NCBI GenBank assembly: GCA_903837255.1 | Contig: CAILTZ010000512.1 | Span: 1 to 8,531, forward strand | DNA length: 8,531 nucleotides | Direction of reading: 5' to 3' | Source of the DNA: an uncultured Pirellula sp. | Lineage (GTDB): Bacteria > Planctomycetota > Planctomycetia > Pirellulales > Pirellulaceae | Shown: in pieces, positions 1 through 6,451 of the stretch | Numbering within the stretch: the first letter of the stretch is position 1 | How the letters are laid out: the number at the start of each line of letters is the position of its first letter | Notes under the pieces: generated by a model | Seen by the model: only the letters and a program-made list of their open reading frames with translations | Told to the model about the DNA's origin: nothing | The model's database searches: none | Position numbers and translations under genes: made by a program

Positions 1-532
1 CCGGACTAAAAGCAGCATCTACGGGTATAATACCGATTTCATGCTCACCGGTGTTCTGTTCCGATGCAGGCAGATATCCGCGACCGTTCTCAACAACCAT
101 TTCCATCATGAACTCGGTGTCACCGGTCAATGTTGCAATGAGGTGATCCCTGTTGATGATCTCGACGTCAGAATCGGTCTGCACGTCCGCACCGGTAATC
201 GGCCCGGCCTTGGACCTCAAAACGGTTAGAACGCGGGTGTTGTCGCTATGGTTCTTAACCACCAGCGATTTGACGTTCAGAACTATTTCGGTGACATCTT
301 CGAGGATGTTGGGAATCGAACTGAATTCATGCTGCGCACCACGAATCTTGATCTGCGTGATGGCGCTGCCTTCGAGGCTCGACAACAGAACGCGACGCAA
401 GCTATTACCGATCGTGGCTCCAAAGCCTCTTTCGAACGGTTCTGCAGTAAACTTGCCATAAGTCGCACTGAGCGTCGATCGCTCAACATTGACTTGACTG
501 GGAAGCTCCAATCCTCGCCATCTAACGTGCAT
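1..532 (-). CDS. rpoA: DNA-directed RNA polymerase subunit alpha, N-terminal part (runs off the window)
   Basis: This gene encodes the alpha subunit of RNA polymerase, which dimerises to nucleate assembly of beta and beta' in the cytoplasm. Reading leftward from the ATG at 530-532, the frame stays open to the window edge and gives 177 residues of a protein normally about 330 long, so the N-terminal assembly domain is present and the promoter-contacting C-terminal domain lies outside. It begins MHVRWRGLELPSQVNVERST and continues with the family signatures ERGFGATIGNSLRRVLLSSL (about residues 37-56), GSAITQIKI, then EDVTEIVLNVKSL and a stretch ending GIIPVDAAFSP. The start is supported by GGAG eight bases upstream. 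It is last in the visible rpsM-rpsK-rpoA order, 49 bp after rpsK, so co-transcription is likely; rplQ would be expected next, beyond the edge. Family assignment is certain. Confidence 0.97.
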   Translation of the reverse strand, partial: MHVRWRGLELPSQVNVERSTLSATYGKFTAEPFERGFGATIGNSLRRVLLSSLEGSAITQIKIRGAQHEFSSIPNILEDVTEIVLNVKSLVVKNHSDNTRVLTVLRSKAGPITGADVQTDSDVEIINRDHLIATLTGDTEFMMEMVVENGRGYLPASEQNTGEHEIGIIPVDAAFSP

Positions 533-540
533 TGTTGTTT

Positions 541-544
541 CTCC
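541..544 (-). promoter_or_regulatory. Ribosome binding site of rpoA
   Basis: On the minus strand GGAG stands eight bases before the rpoA ATG. It is a clear Shine-Dalgarno match within the 49-bp rpsK-rpoA spacer, in contrast to rpsK, which has none. Confidence 0.6.
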
Positions 545-581
545 GAAAAAAATAACTCGAACCCCTACCTACCGCTACCGA

Positions 582-986
582 CTAGACTCGCCTTCGCTTG
601 CGAGGACGGCAACCGTTGTGGGGAATGGGTGTTGTGTCTTCGATTTGCTTAACTGTGATGCCCGCGGCCTGCAGAGCGGTGATCGCAGACTCTCGACCGG
701 AACCTGGCCCTTTGACCCGAACCTCGATCTCCTTGACACCGAACTTGGCAGCCTTCTCCGCAGCTTGTTGGGCAGCCATCTGACCAGCAAAAGGTGTGCT
801 CTTGCGCGACCCTTTGAAGTTACAGGTCCCGGCACTTGCCCAGCAGAGTGTGTCCCCTCGGCTATCGGTGATCGTCACGTGCGTGTTGTTAAACGTTGCT
901 TTGACGAAAGCGATCGCACTGGTGACGTTGCGACGCACTTTTCGACGCTTGTTGTTCGCGTCTTTGTTTACTTGTTGCTTTGCCAT
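582..986 (-). CDS. rpsK: 30S ribosomal protein S11
   Basis: S11 is a small-subunit protein of the 30S platform that contacts 16S rRNA and helps shape the mRNA path near the E site. The protein is 134 residues, close to the usual 125-130. It starts [20 protein letters not shown] and carries the hallmark stretches [58 protein letters not shown] and the C-terminal [16 protein letters not shown]. The frame is open seven codons further upstream, but conservation places the start at the ATG of MAKQQ. No Shine-Dalgarno motif precedes it; the leader is A/T-rich (TTTTTTAATT just before ATG), so initiation may depend on an unstructured leader. It sits between rpsM (167 bp upstream) and rpoA (49 bp downstream). 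One small oddity is Cys in AGTCNFKG, where many bacteria have Gly or Ser. Confidence 0.98.
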   Translation of the reverse strand: MAKQQVNKDANNKRRKVRRNVTSAIAFVKATFNNTHVTITDSRGDTLCWASAGTCNFKGSRKSTPFAGQMAAQQAAEKAAKFGVKEIEVRVKGPGSGRESAITALQAAGITVKQIEDTTPIPHNGCRPRKRRRV

Positions 987-1059
987 AATTAAAAAATGAA
1001 AAACCAAATTCCAGTTCGTGAATTCATGTCGACCACTAGGCCAGCATCGATGTGCTTGG

Positions 1060-1081
1060 TTTCGATATCGCTATACCGAAA
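1060..1081 (-). repeat. Inverted repeat (hairpin) in rpsM-rpsK spacer, proximal to rpsK
   Basis: On the minus strand the arms TTTCGGTAT and ATATCGAAA pair over nine positions, including one G-U, around the loop AGCG. It lies about 74 bases before the rpsK start, where it would sit in the rpsK leader RNA. Confidence 0.5.
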
Positions 1082-1123
1082 CAGAAAGATATCGAGCCAA
1101 ACGGCAAGGTCTCCGCGAGGCTT

Positions 1124-1147
1124 CCGCAGGCCGAAAACGGCATGCGG
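1124..1147 (-). repeat. Inverted repeat (hairpin) just after rpsM stop
   Basis: On the minus strand CCGCATGCCG pairs with CGGCCTGCGG at nine of ten positions across a TTTT loop, starting seven bases after the rpsM stop codon. The stem is GC-rich but has no downstream T tract, so it may stabilise or mark processing of the rpsM 3' end rather than stop transcription. Confidence 0.5.
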
Positions 1148-1153
1148 AACACA

Positions 1154-1537
1154 CTATCGCAGATCCTTGACCCCCTTCTTCCCTGCCACCGTCTTTCTCG
1201 GCCCCTTGCGAGTCCGAGCGTTGGTTCTTGTTCGCTGACCACGGACTGGAAGCCCAAGCTTGTGCCTCATCCCCCGGTAGCATTTGATTTCCCGCAATCT
1301 GTGGATCGCCTGACCGACCTGCCGTCGCAGAGGACCCTCAACCGTGTAGTCCCTCTCAAGCAAACTGGCCAAGCGGCTCAGTTCGTCCTCGTCCAAGTCA
1401 CGAGCCTTTTTGGTAGCGTCGATCTTGGTTTTCACCAATGCTTCTCTGGCAACCGACGGACCAACGCCGTAGAGATACTGAAGCGAATAGACGACTTGCT
1501 TGTCGTTTGGAATGTCAACACCCAGAAGACGCGGCAT
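1154..1537 (-). CDS. rpsM: 30S ribosomal protein S13
   Basis: S13 sits in the head of the 30S subunit, contacts 16S rRNA and forms bridges to the 50S subunit. The product is 127 residues (usual 115-127). It begins MPRLLGVDIPNDKQVVYSL, has YLYGVGPSVAREAL (the N-terminal helical part), a central LERDYTVEGPLRRQVGQAIH, and the diagnostic YRGMRHKLGLPVRGQRTRTN followed by the basic tail ARTRKGPRKTVAGKKGV. The ATG at 1535-1537 is preceded by AGGAG nine bases upstream, so this start is firm. It is the first gene of the visible ribosomal cluster: upstream there are about 400 bp without a gene and then a divergent, unrelated gene. It therefore probably has its own promoter, unlike organisms where secY-infA-rpmJ precede it. 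Confidence 0.98.
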   Translation of the reverse strand: MPRLLGVDIPNDKQVVYSLQYLYGVGPSVAREALVKTKIDATKKARDLDEDELSRLASLLERDYTVEGPLRRQVGQAIHRLREIKCYRGMRHKLGLPVRGQRTRTNARTRKGPRKTVAGKKGVKDLR

Positions 1538-1546
1538 ACTTGCCCA

Positions 1547-1551
1547 CTCCT
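1547..1551 (-). promoter_or_regulatory. Ribosome binding site of rpsM
   Basis: AGGAG on the minus strand, nine bases before the rpsM ATG, is the strongest Shine-Dalgarno site seen in the window. Confidence 0.65.
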
Positions 1552-1648
1552 AAACCATTACCCGGACACGCTTTACAACGAAAAACAAACCCTCCGCCGG
1601 GAAAACCCAACGGGGTGGACCCACGTCGATGGATCGTTCGAGCCCGGA

Positions 1649-1678
1649 ATTTTAACGAAGATACCTAGATCACTGCAA
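1649..1678 (-). promoter_or_regulatory. Weak candidate promoter for rpsM
   Basis: On the minus strand TTGCAG (1673-1678) and TAAAAT (1649-1654) are separated by 18 bases. The -10 element is five of six to the sigma-70 consensus, but the -35 is only three of six. It would give a leader of about 100 bases before rpsM. A match this weak may be chance. Confidence 0.2.
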
Positions 1679-1724
1679 GGGTTAATTGGGCTTTGGCACG
1701 GTTTTTTCTTGTCTCGGGCTCCCC

Positions 1725-1745
1725 AAGCCCCATGGCCTGGGGTTT
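1725..1745. repeat. Inverted repeat 1 upstream of desaturase
   Basis: AAGCCCCA pairs with TGGGGTTT (eight positions, one G-T) around the five-base loop TGGCC. On the plus strand it is followed by one more T and then GCCCCC, so it is not a standard intrinsic terminator. It is the first of three hairpins in series. Confidence 0.45.
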
Positions 1746-1754
1746 TGCCCCCTC

Positions 1755-1782
1755 AAACAACCATAGGACGTATGGTTAGTTT
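1755..1782. repeat. Inverted repeat 2 upstream of desaturase
   Basis: AACCATA and TATGGTT pair perfectly around GGACG. After a single bulged A the flanking AAAC and GTTT extend the stem to eleven pairs. It could be an operator or an RNA hairpin in the desaturase leader. Confidence 0.45.
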
Positions 1783-1809
1783 GGGAAGGACATAACGTTT
1801 TTAACCTGT

Positions 1810-1834
1810 GGGTTGGTAACGGTTTTACCGACCC
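1810..1834. repeat. Inverted repeat 3 upstream of desaturase
   Basis: GGGTTGGTAA pairs with TTACCGACCC over ten positions (one G-T) around the loop CGGTT. It is the strongest of the three repeats and lies about 114 bp before the desaturase start. Confidence 0.5.
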
Positions 1835-1947
1835 GAACGCCTGTAATCAAGATTCACTTGAGAAAGTTCCGAGATTCGAATCCAAGAGCGGACCGATCAG
1901 CCTGGTCGGCGACCCTCATGACGCAACGATAACCTTGAGTGCCTACG

Positions 1948-3150
1948 ATGCAAGAAACATCGCTTGAATCCAAACGTTTTTCGATGAAACAGGCTCGCCA
2001 GATCGTCGGAGACCTTCACGCTCCGAATCCCAAAATCTATTGGATCGATCTGTTGATTACGGCCATCTGTGGACATCTTTGCTTTACAGCCATGATGCAA
2101 CTACCGGATCGACTTGCAGGCCACTGGCCGATGCTTTGGTGGGAACTCAAGGGCCTGTTCTATACGGCTACTATCCTGCTATGTCTGCGAGGTGCGATGT
2201 TCACCCACGAGTTGGTCCACTTGCCTCGCGAGGGTTGGACCTGGTTCCGGATCGCTTGGAACCTGCTTTGCGGAATCCCATTCATGATTCCATCGTTCAC
2301 TTACTATCCTCACATCGACCACCACCGTCGCAAGTCTTACGGGACCGAGCATGACGGTGAGTACCTGAGCCTCAGCCACCAGCCACCTTCGGCGATCGTT
2401 TTCTACATGCTCGGAGTGCTGGTCACCCCGCTTGCTGGATTCATCCGCTTTGCAATCCTATCCCCGATTTGCTGGGTTTTCCCCTCGGTTCGCAAATGGA
2501 CCTTCACGCACGCTTCGACGATGGTCATGGATGTTTTTTATGAGCGTCCAGAAGCGAGCAACCGTGTCTATCGAATCATGATCCTCCAAGAGTTCGGTTG
2601 CTTTCTGGTATGCCTAGGACTCGTTGCGCACGGTCCGCTGATTGCCAAAACATGGCTAGATCCGCTCTGGATCCACGCTTACCTGGTTAGCATCGGGATG
2701 ATCTTTATGAACAATATTCGAACCCTCGGTGCTCATCGCTGGACCGGACCTGGTTCGGAACTAACCTTTGAACAGCAACTTCTCGACTCGTGCGATTATC
2801 CGCATCGCCCCTGGATCACGGAACTATGGGGACCAACCGGAACACGCTACCATGCAACTCATCACCTGTTTCCATCCCTGCCCTACCACAACCTGGGAAT
2901 CGCCCACAGACGACTCATGGCCCAACTTCCCGCCGATAACATCTATAGGGAGACGGCCAAACTGAGCCTCCTGATGGAGATCGCGGAACTTTGGAAACGG
3001 AGTGCAGACGTCGCCCGCCGATCGGCCGTCGCCGGCAGAATCGGTTCCTATGCATTGCCATTTGCCCATGGGCTCGTCAGCCAAAACACTGACCCCAAGC
3101 CGCATGGGTCCGATGACGCCAACGGCTGGAATATATCCGAAGCTGCATAA
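1948..3150 (+). CDS. Membrane fatty acid desaturase family protein
   Basis: This is an integral membrane di-iron desaturase/hydroxylase-type enzyme, expected to introduce a double bond or hydroxyl into an acyl or related lipid chain with O2 and an electron donor. The three histidine boxes are all present. Numbered from the ATG they are HELVH (H87, H91), HIDHH (H122, H125, H126) and HATHH (H302, H305, H306); a further RTLGAHRW stands at about 258-265. Hydrophobic stretches at roughly 34-52, 69-84, 102-118, 149-178, 214-234 and 241-255 fit paired membrane spans around a cytoplasmic active site. The protein is 400 residues. A GTG at 1939 gives three extra residues, but the ATG at 1948 has GAG eight bases upstream and is preferred. 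It is a single gene, divergent from rpsM and ending 22 bp from the convergent M13 peptidase gene. The substrate cannot be told; a carotenoid or sphingolipid-type hydroxylase/desaturase is possible. Confidence 0.87.
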   Translation: MQETSLESKRFSMKQARQIVGDLHAPNPKIYWIDLLITAICGHLCFTAMMQLPDRLAGHWPMLWWELKGLFYTATILLCLRGAMFTHELVHLPREGWTWFRIAWNLLCGIPFMIPSFTYYPHIDHHRRKSYGTEHDGEYLSLSHQPPSAIVFYMLGVLVTPLAGFIRFAILSPICWVFPSVRKWTFTHASTMVMDVFYERPEASNRVYRIMILQEFGCFLVCLGLVAHGPLIAKTWLDPLWIHAYLVSIGMIFMNNIRTLGAHRWTGPGSELTFEQQLLDSCDYPHRPWITELWGPTGTRYHATHHLFPSLPYHNLGIAHRRLMAQLPADNIYRETAKLSLLMEIAELWKRSADVARRSAVAGRIGSYALPFAHGLVSQNTDPKPHGSDDANGWNISEAA

Positions 3151-3172
3151 CTTCTGGATCCTCTGCAATCCA

Positions 3173-5254
3173 CTACCAAATTCGAACTCGCTTTTGGGGT
3201 TCGATGTACATCGGGGAACCAGGTTCTACACCGAAAGCTTCGTAGTAACCATCGAGGTTCGATACGATCCCATTGCATCGGTACTGGCTTGGCGAATGCG
3301 GATCGGTTTTGATCCGCTTACGCATCTCGGCTTCTCGATACTTGCGGCGCCAAACTTGCCCCCACCCGATGAAGAACCTCTGCTCTCCGGTATACCCGTC
3401 GATCACTGGCGATTTGGCCTGGCCGAGCGAAAGCTTGTAAGCGGTATAGGCTACACTCAGTCCACCCAAGTCACCGATGTTCTCGCCAAGGGTGAACTTG
3501 CCATTTAAGTTAATGCCCGGCAGAGGCTGGTAGGTATCGTACTGACTGATGAGTTGTTCGGAGCGTTTGACGAACTCTCTCTCATCGTTCTCGGTCCACC
3601 AGTTTCTCAAGTTCCCTCGGCCATCGTATTTGCTTCCTGAGTCATCAAATCCATGGCTGATCTCGTGACCGATCACCGCACCGATCGCTCCGTAATTGAT
3701 CGCATCATCGGCTTGTAAGTTGAAAAACGGTGGCTGGAGAATCGCTGCAGGAAATACGATCTCGTTCATCGAGGGGTTGTAGTAAGCGTTTACTGTCTGC
3801 GGTGGCATGAACCACTCGGTCTTGTCGATCGGTTTGCCTAGCTTGTTCAACGCATAGAAATGCTCGAACTTGGAAATCCTCCCGATATTGCTGACGATGT
3901 CCGATGGATCGATTTGGACCGACGAATAATCTTTCCACTTGTCGGGATATCCGATCTTGGGGGTAAAGAGCTTGAGCTTCTCCTTGGCCTGCGCCTTCGT
4001 TCCGTTGCCCATCCATTCCAAAGAATCGATCCGTTTCTCGAAGGCCTTGAGCAAGTTCCCTACGAGCTCATTCATCCGCTCCTTGGCCTTGGGCGAGAAA
4101 TGTTTCTGGACGTAAAGCTTTCCCACAGGCATTCCCAGGAGTGAGTTGCAGGCATCGACGCCTCGGCGCCACAAGGGCTCTTGCTGCTCAACCCCGCTTA
4201 GGACTGTCTTGTGGAATCCGAAGTGTAGTTTCTCTAGCTCTTCGGTCATCACCGGGGCAAAGGTGTCGATGGTTTGGAAAGCTAAATAAGCCTTGAGAAC
4301 TTCTGGATCAGTCTTAGCCAGGATCTCTTGGGCCTGTTCGAAGAAACTCGGTTGACCAACGATGATCTCCTGAACATCCGGGAGTCCGACTGCTTGGGCG
4401 TACGTCTTCCAACGCACGCCTTGGATCTTTGACGAAAAATCCACGACGCTAGTTTTGTTGTACCGCTTGATGGGATCCCTGAGCGAAACCTTGTCCCATT
4501 GAACTTTCGCAAAAGCCGTCTCGAGCTTGAGGATTTCTGAAGCTAGCACATCGGGCTTTTCCCAGCCGATCTTGCCGAGCATGTCTTTGATGAAGACCTC
4601 GTATTTTTCACGCCGGCTAACCAACTCGGGATCCGAATCTAAGTAATAGTCTCGGTCCGGTAGCGTCGTGCCGTCTTGGTATAGATACACCGCATACTGA
4701 TCGGATCTGCGATCGTCGACATCGATCCCGGCAGAGAAGAAACTCGGGATCCCGTAGATCGATAACTCACCGGCCACACGGATCGCATCCTCCTGGGTCC
4801 GAATGGCTTGGATTGTCTCCAACCAAGGCTTCACGGGGGTGATGCCTGCTCGGTTCCTGGCCTCGATGTCGGTGTAGGATTTGAAAAAATCGCCGACTTG
4901 CTTGGCCTCGGGTGTCGCAACTGCCGATTTGCTGGCCTCTTCGATGATCGCTCGAATCGCTCCCTTGGTCTCGATATCCAAAGCGGTGAAGGAACCGTAG
5001 TTGGATTGGTCGGGTGGGATGTCGGTCGACTCTAGCCAGTTCTCATTGACATACCGGAAAAAGTCATCCGATGGCCGAAGTGTCTTGCTGAAATTCTCCT
5101 TTTCCACTCCCGATACACCCAGGGGCTTGTCCTGGGCCAAGACGGAAAACCAAGGGTAAGCAACCCCCAGCCCCAAGGCTAGCGCCCCTCGAAGGCCTTG
5201 TGAAAAAAACCAACTTCGAATTCCGCTACTGTTTGAAAAAACATTTTTTTGCAT
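3173..5254 (-). CDS. Exported M13 family (neprilysin-like) zinc metallopeptidase
   Basis: This is a zinc endopeptidase of family M13 that would cleave peptides outside the cytoplasm. Residues below are counted from the ATG at 5252-5254 (693 aa, typical for the family). An N-terminal segment of about 40 residues, with a hydrophobic run near 22-38 and VLAQD after it, looks like a signal peptide; no lipobox Cys is seen. The N-terminal M13 domain covers about 55-430. The catalytic domain has NAYYNPSMNEIVFPAAILQP (489-508), HEISH (530-534; two zinc His and the catalytic Glu), GENIGDLGG with the third ligand E591 and D595, DPHSPSQYR with the expected catalytic H653 and R659, and a C-terminal GSPMYIEPQKRVRIW. 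All key residues are intact. A TTG six bases upstream keeps the frame, but AGAGG abuts it and is correctly spaced (6 nt) only for the ATG. It follows the transglutaminase-like gene by 117 bp on the same strand. Substrate unknown. Confidence 0.95.
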   Translation of the reverse strand: MQKNVFSNSSGIRSWFFSQGLRGALALGLGVAYPWFSVLAQDKPLGVSGVEKENFSKTLRPSDDFFRYVNENWLESTDIPPDQSNYGSFTALDIETKGAIRAIIEEASKSAVATPEAKQVGDFFKSYTDIEARNRAGITPVKPWLETIQAIRTQEDAIRVAGELSIYGIPSFFSAGIDVDDRRSDQYAVYLYQDGTTLPDRDYYLDSDPELVSRREKYEVFIKDMLGKIGWEKPDVLASEILKLETAFAKVQWDKVSLRDPIKRYNKTSVVDFSSKIQGVRWKTYAQAVGLPDVQEIIVGQPSFFEQAQEILAKTDPEVLKAYLAFQTIDTFAPVMTEELEKLHFGFHKTVLSGVEQQEPLWRRGVDACNSLLGMPVGKLYVQKHFSPKAKERMNELVGNLLKAFEKRIDSLEWMGNGTKAQAKEKLKLFTPKIGYPDKWKDYSSVQIDPSDIVSNIGRISKFEHFYALNKLGKPIDKTEWFMPPQTVNAYYNPSMNEIVFPAAILQPPFFNLQADDAINYGAIGAVIGHEISHGFDDSGSKYDGRGNLRNWWTENDEREFVKRSEQLISQYDTYQPLPGINLNGKFTLGENIGDLGGLSVAYTAYKLSLGQAKSPVIDGYTGEQRFFIGWGQVWRRKYREAEMRKRIKTDPHSPSQYRCNGIVSNLDGYYEAFGVEPGSPMYIEPQKRVRIW

Positions 5255-5260
5255 GGCCAA

Positions 5261-5265
5261 CCTCT
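5261..5265 (-). promoter_or_regulatory. Ribosome binding site deciding the M13 peptidase start
   Basis: AGAGG on the minus strand lies six bases before the ATG at 5252-5254 and directly against the alternative TTG at 5258-5260. The spacing favours the ATG. Confidence 0.55.
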
Positions 5266-5371
5266 TGGAAGCTCCCTAGGCAAACCCTTGGTGGACCTAT
5301 CCGGTCCTGGGGTTTAGTCACTCGACACTTGAAACCTCATGGTAACCCTAGGACAGCCGGCTCTCAAGCCA

Positions 5372-6181
5372 TCAACCCCCTTTTGGTTGCATGCTCCAAA
5401 AGACGTATAACCAACACATTGCTGGCACAACCCAAACGGCGCACTCGCATAATTCCTCGATCCGCTTGAGCCGCGGACTCAGCGGATGGTTCCAATCGAG
5501 CTTGACATTATCCTGCGAGGTCTTGATCAGCCGCTCATACTCGAACGATTTTTTAGGTGCAAGCCCCTGTTCGACGAGCCAGGCCGCCAACTCCCCTGGG
5601 GCCCGGCCCTCGAGCCGCTCGATCCCTGTCTCGAAGCAGATCCCATAGTCGGGATCCAGCACCCAAAAACCCTGCTCTGTTCGAGCTTCCAAAACAACGT
5701 GGCCCCCAAGGCCGATGAAGCGGGATTCGACACCATGGCACTTGAGGAGATCCTGGAGCACCGCTGCCCGCTCCGAACAGTCCCCCTGGCCGCCTGATAT
5801 GATCCAACGCGTATTCTGTGTTCGCAAAAGTGGTGAGTAGAATTGACCGATGAGCCACTGCAGCCAGTTCTCCCAGAGGACTAGGTCTCGCCCCTGGCTA
5901 TGATCCGTGATGGAATGCACATAGAGAGTCGCTGCCCGAAGGCTCATGCCCCCTGCGTTCATGCTTTCTGCCTCATTGTTCAATGGGGCATTGCTCTCTG
6001 GGGCCTTGTTCACTGTCCTGTGCAACTGGTAATCAACCAGTCGCTGCATCGATGGCAAGTCAGAAAAGAGAACTGGCGCCAACGCTCCGAGGCTGCTTAA
6101 GCACGCCAGAAAAACAAAGCAAGCAAATGGTAAGAGCCGCGCGGACTTGCCGGATGGATTCTCGGATACAAAATAGCTCAT
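5372..6181 (-). CDS. Membrane-anchored transglutaminase-like (papain-fold) protein
   Basis: The protein (269 aa from the ATG at 6179-6181) has a transglutaminase-like cysteine-protease-fold core. GGQGDCSERAAVLQDLLKCHG holds the presumed nucleophile C135, GLGGHVVLEA holds H161, and FWVLDPDYG holds D176, giving the Cys-His-Asp triad in order and at normal spacing. Hydrophobic segments at about 15-38 and 248-263 suggest two membrane anchors with the catalytic domain between them, probably on the outer face. Family members are proteases, amidases or cross-linkers; which applies here cannot be told. A TTG four codons upstream is in frame; neither start has a good Shine-Dalgarno, so the start is uncertain. 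It precedes the M13 peptidase gene on the same strand (117-bp gap) and may be transcribed with it. It is divergent from the UvrC-like gene. Confidence 0.78.
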   Translation of the reverse strand: MSYFVSENPSGKSARLLPFACFVFLACLSSLGALAPVLFSDLPSMQRLVDYQLHRTVNKAPESNAPLNNEAESMNAGGMSLRAATLYVHSITDHSQGRDLVLWENWLQWLIGQFYSPLLRTQNTRWIISGGQGDCSERAAVLQDLLKCHGVESRFIGLGGHVVLEARTEQGFWVLDPDYGICFETGIERLEGRAPGELAAWLVEQGLAPKKSFEYERLIKTSQDNVKLDWNHPLSPRLKRIEELCECAVWVVPAMCWLYVFWSMQPKGG

Positions 6182-6451
6182 AATCGTTTTCAAAAACCGC
6201 CCGCTACCAATAGGTATCCTTGCAGACCGGCCATCTAACCCTCTAAACTGGAACCCTAAGACTTACCCGCACCTGCCTATGCACCGAAGCGACACCCCGA
6301 AGCCACACACGGTAGCAACGCACATAACAACCCGGGTTCTCTGGGTTGGTTCCTAAGCCACTTGCAATCCAACCAACTTGTAATCATTACACACGCGTTA
6401 GAATCAGCACCGATCCCAACCCCCAGAAGCCCTGGTCCCGACTAGACACGC
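6182..6451. other. Divergent intergenic region, transglutaminase-like / UvrC-like genes
   Basis: These 270 bp hold no gene that I can see. They should contain promoters in both directions. The right part has a 13-bp palindrome (6379-6391), a degenerate direct repeat ACTTGCAATC / ACTTGTAATC at 6360-6369 and 6376-6385 (16-bp period), and seven-base inverted arms GTTGGTT (6345-6351) and AACCAAC (6371-6377). If the UvrC-like gene actually starts at its internal ATG (6572), this region extends to 6571. Confidence 0.5.
6378..6404 (+). promoter_or_regulatory. Candidate promoter with overlapping palindromic operator for the UvrC-like gene
   Basis: TTGTAA (6378-6383) and TAGAAT (6399-6404) match -35 and -10 hexamers at four and five of six positions, but the 15-base spacer is short. 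The perfect palindrome TGTAATCATTACA (6379-6391) overlaps the -35 and extends into the spacer, as a repressor site would. The palindrome is real; the promoter reading is tentative. Confidence 0.28.

Larger units (their letters stand above)
987..1153 (-). other. rpsM-rpsK spacer with two hairpins
   Basis: These 167 bp between two co-directional ribosomal protein genes hold no gene; I looked specifically for rpmJ (L36) and did not see its CxxC pattern. Two inverted repeats are present. One at 1124-1147 has ten-base arms with one mismatch and a TTTT loop on the minus strand. The other at 1060-1081 has nine-base arms with one G-U pair and a four-base loop. Neither is followed by a T run on the minus strand, so they do not look like intrinsic terminators. 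An RNA processing site, an attenuator or a ribosomal-protein binding leader for rpsK is possible, but this is inference. Confidence 0.45.
1538..1947. other. Divergent intergenic region rpsM / desaturase
   Basis: These 410 bp separate the leftward rpsM transcription unit from the rightward desaturase gene and should contain both promoters. I see no gene: short open stretches on either strand lack a family signature, and L36 and IF-1 were looked for and not found. The right half carries three compact inverted repeats in about 110 bp (1725-1745, 1755-1782, 1810-1834). The left half, next to rpsM, is plainer and contains a weak promoter candidate. No riboswitch class was recognised. Confidence 0.6.

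Noticed and set aside
618..992. A 124-codon plus-strand open frame opposite rpsK
   Set aside because: S11 on the minus strand is unambiguous; the antisense frame has no recognisable features.
1538..1700. Possible rpmJ (L36) upstream of rpsM
   Set aside because: Inspection of the minus strand found no short Cys-rich basic frame with the CxxC...C...H pattern of L36.
1052..1795. A 247-codon open frame on the plus strand across the rpsK-rpsM spacer, rpsM and the intergenic region
   Set aside because: It is antisense to rpsM for half its length, shows no family signature and runs through the hairpin region. It is a chance open frame opposite a real gene.
1939..1947. GTG at 1939 as the desaturase start
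   Set aside because: The ATG three codons later has a better spaced GAG and a commoner start codon; the difference is three residues.
3155..3172. Inverted repeat TGGAT / ATCCA between the convergent desaturase and M13 genes as a terminator
   Set aside because: Only five pairs, an eight-base loop and no T run; it is too weak to call, though some terminator must act near here.
5255..5371. Repeated CCTAGG and a GGACC/GGTCC mini-inverted repeat in the gap before the M13 gene
   Set aside because: Short motifs at a frequency expected by chance; no promoter or terminator could be made from them.
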